From IMG/VR virus record IMGVR_UViG_3300048930_000108, positions 1 through 39,523 of that record: DNA of 39,523 nt. The stretch is one strand, 5' to 3'. This DNA comes from a virus. A model generated the notes under the pieces. That model did not search any database and was not told where the DNA came from. It was given only the letters and a program-made list of their open reading frames with translations. Both the position numbers and the translations under genes were made by a program. Shown here piece by piece: positions 38,701-39,523 of this stretch (within the stretch, counting starts at the first letter, position 1; each line of letters opens with the position of its first letter).

Positions 38701-39108
38701 GTGTCAACAGCGGTGCAAAACGAAATGACCAAAATTCTCGGATGGACAGACGAAATCACCAACTGTGATTGCTGCGGCAAGGTTGACCTGTCCGGCACAT
38801 TCGGCGTTGAACTGGATGACGGTTCAATCCTCCATTACGGTTCGGTTTGCGTGAAGCGCAACACCGGCATCAAAAACCCCGTCAAAGCCTCTAACGACTA
38901 TCGGAAAGAGCGTATTGAAGCCGCCCGCCGTGAATACCGCGCATCGGCCTCGTGGCAAGCTTATTTCGCTCGACAGAAGCGCGGTCACGCACTCGGGATT
39001 GTTCCCGGTCCGGCGTTCCGCGAATGGATGGCCGAAGTTGCCGAGAACGATACTGCCACGCGCACCGCAATTGCTGCCGCATACAATCTCAATCCGCATG
39101 AGGTATGA
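38701..39108 (+). CDS. Small zinc-ribbon-like protein (135 aa)
   Basis: Start at GTG 38701 is chosen because it falls on the predicted +1; an ATG at 38725 (no clear ribosome site) is the alternative. C-D-C-C-G-K near residues 22-27 and a further Cys in Y-G-S-V-C-V-K suggest a zinc site. The rest is helical and basic (R-K-E-R-I-E-A-A-R-R-E-Y-R, A-R-Q-K-R). No family named. Possibly an accessory protein expressed on its own before late genes. Confidence 0.65.
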   Translation: MSTAVQNEMTKILGWTDEITNCDCCGKVDLSGTFGVELDDGSILHYGSVCVKRNTGIKNPVKASNDYRKERIEAARREYRASASWQAYFARQKRGHALGIVPGPAFREWMAEVAENDTATRTAIAAAYNLNPHEV

Positions 39109-39189
39109 AAAATGATGTTACAGCACATTCGCCTCATGCTCGGCTTTACACAACGGCGAATGGCCGCATCGAAGCCTTGGAGGTCGAGA

Positions 39190-39312
39190 ATGCGCGACTG
39201 GTTCGCGTGGCAGGCTTTAGCCCATACGCCGCGCGACGGGCAACCGTCCGAGCGGGCTGCTTGGGCATACGCCCTCGCCGATGCCATGCTCGCAGAGAGG
39301 AGCAAGCGGTGA
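39190..39312 (+). CDS. Small phage protein (40 aa)
   Basis: ATG 39190 with GGAGG six bases upstream. M-R-D-W-F-A-W-Q-A-L-A-H-T-P ... A-Y-A-L-A-D-A-M-L-A-E-R-S-K-R is a pattern seen in many small phage proteins (R-D-(W/Y)-F-A-x-x-A-L ... A-D-A-M-L-A-E-R). It overlaps the following GTG by 4 bases (GTGA). A frame from 39105 runs through it in another register. Confidence 0.65.
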   Translation: MRDWFAWQALAHTPRDGQPSERAAWAYALADAMLAERSKR

Positions 39313-39523
39313 CCCACGCGAACGACGATCTGGTGAAGCGGCTGCGCTACGAGGCCGCCCAACCGCTCAGCGACAGACCTCATGCGCAATCGACGCGACG
39401 GGCGACACTCATGCTGGAAGCCGCCGACCGCCTTTCTCAGGGCGAGCCGGTAGCGTGGCAGTACCGCTGTCATCATGATGATCCAAATACGGAAATCTGG
39501 TGGAATTGGTGCGAAACGACTAA
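39309..39523 (+). CDS. Phage protein, C-terminus cut by window edge
   Basis: GTG start in a GTGA overlap, with GAGAGGAG upstream. N-terminus T-H-A-N-D-D-L-V-K-R-L-R, then T-L-M-L-E-A-A-D-R-L, like small phage proteins that pair 'D-L-V-x-R-L-R' with 'A-A-D-R-I', followed by P-V-A-W-Q-Y-R. 71 codons are visible; the frame is open at the edge. Function unknown. Confidence 0.7.
   Translation, partial: MTHANDDLVKRLRYEAAQPLSDRPHAQSTRRATLMLEAADRLSQGEPVAWQYRCHHDDPNTEIWWNWCETT

Noticed and set aside
1-39523. tRNA genes, insertion sequences, integrase
   Set aside because: No tRNA cloverleaf, transposase or integrase was recognised by eye; a tRNA scan could still find one.

Overview
The window is part of a tailed-phage genome of the siphovirus type. 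It has a tape-measure protein, a tail tip protein, a tail fibre, terminase and a lysis cassette, and no tail sheath genes. The host is probably an alphaproteobacterium: the left edge carries the N-terminus of a GcrA-type cell-cycle regulator (a family confined to that class), several tail proteins resemble gene-transfer-agent or Rhizobiales phage proteins, and typical phage genes run at roughly 58-60% GC by hand count. I see no integrase, recognisable repressor or att site, so the lifestyle is open. Portal, protease and major capsid genes are absent although terminase is at the right end and head-completion genes are at the left end. The window is therefore most likely a permuted slice of a larger (circularly mapped) genome, not a complete one.

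Layout. (1) 1-600: a leftward pair (gcrA-like fragment and a hypothetical gene) diverging from a rightward ribbon-helix-helix gene, with two promoters sharing the same -35 bases. (2) 605-15043, rightward: head-tail connectors, tail terminator, major tail protein, tail assembly chaperone with a probable -1 frameshift, tape measure, tail tip genes with an embedded GNAT gene, tail fibre. (3) 15047-18801, rightward: an internally deleted glycosyltransferase, GH19 endolysin, holin-like membrane proteins, RlpA-like protein, a metallophosphoesterase interrupted by an in-frame TGA, and a DUF6378 gene. (4) 24009-18784, leftward: two operons separated by a terminator butted against a promoter. The first encodes a hexapeptide-repeat protein, a PD-(D/E)XK exonuclease, a coiled-coil protein, a DnaQ-fold exonuclease and a RecA-fold ATPase (recombination module). 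The second encodes four very small proteins. (5) 24130-30942, rightward early operon: sliding clamp, an AT-rich helicase/methyltransferase pair, SSB, a DnaA-domain-IV-like protein, a DEAH helicase and an HD phosphohydrolase. (6) 31085-31827, rightward: SLOG-family protein and VRR-NUC nuclease. (7) 36259-31824, leftward: small proteins, prim-pol/ATPase, Dcm-type C5 methyltransferase with a second well-formed ORF in another frame, and a small protein. (8) 36260-36718: a non-coding, AT-rich region with ten GTAAC/GTTAC pentamers and large hairpins, a candidate origin or packaging site. (9) 36719-39523, rightward: terminase small and large subunits, then small accessory genes.

How it fits together. 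Nearly all genes are joined by 1-, 4- or 8-base overlaps (TGATG, ATGA, GTGA, TTGA), so operons are driven from few promoters. Nine promoter-like sites have a TTGAC(A/G)-type -35 and a TATGGT/TATGAT-like -10, usually preceded by GCG, at 16-18 bp spacing. Three of them place the predicted +1 exactly on a start codon, predicting leaderless mRNAs. Replication appears to combine a phage primase-polymerase, SSB, helicase and clamp; no replicative polymerase or clamp loader is visible, so host Pol III is probably recruited.
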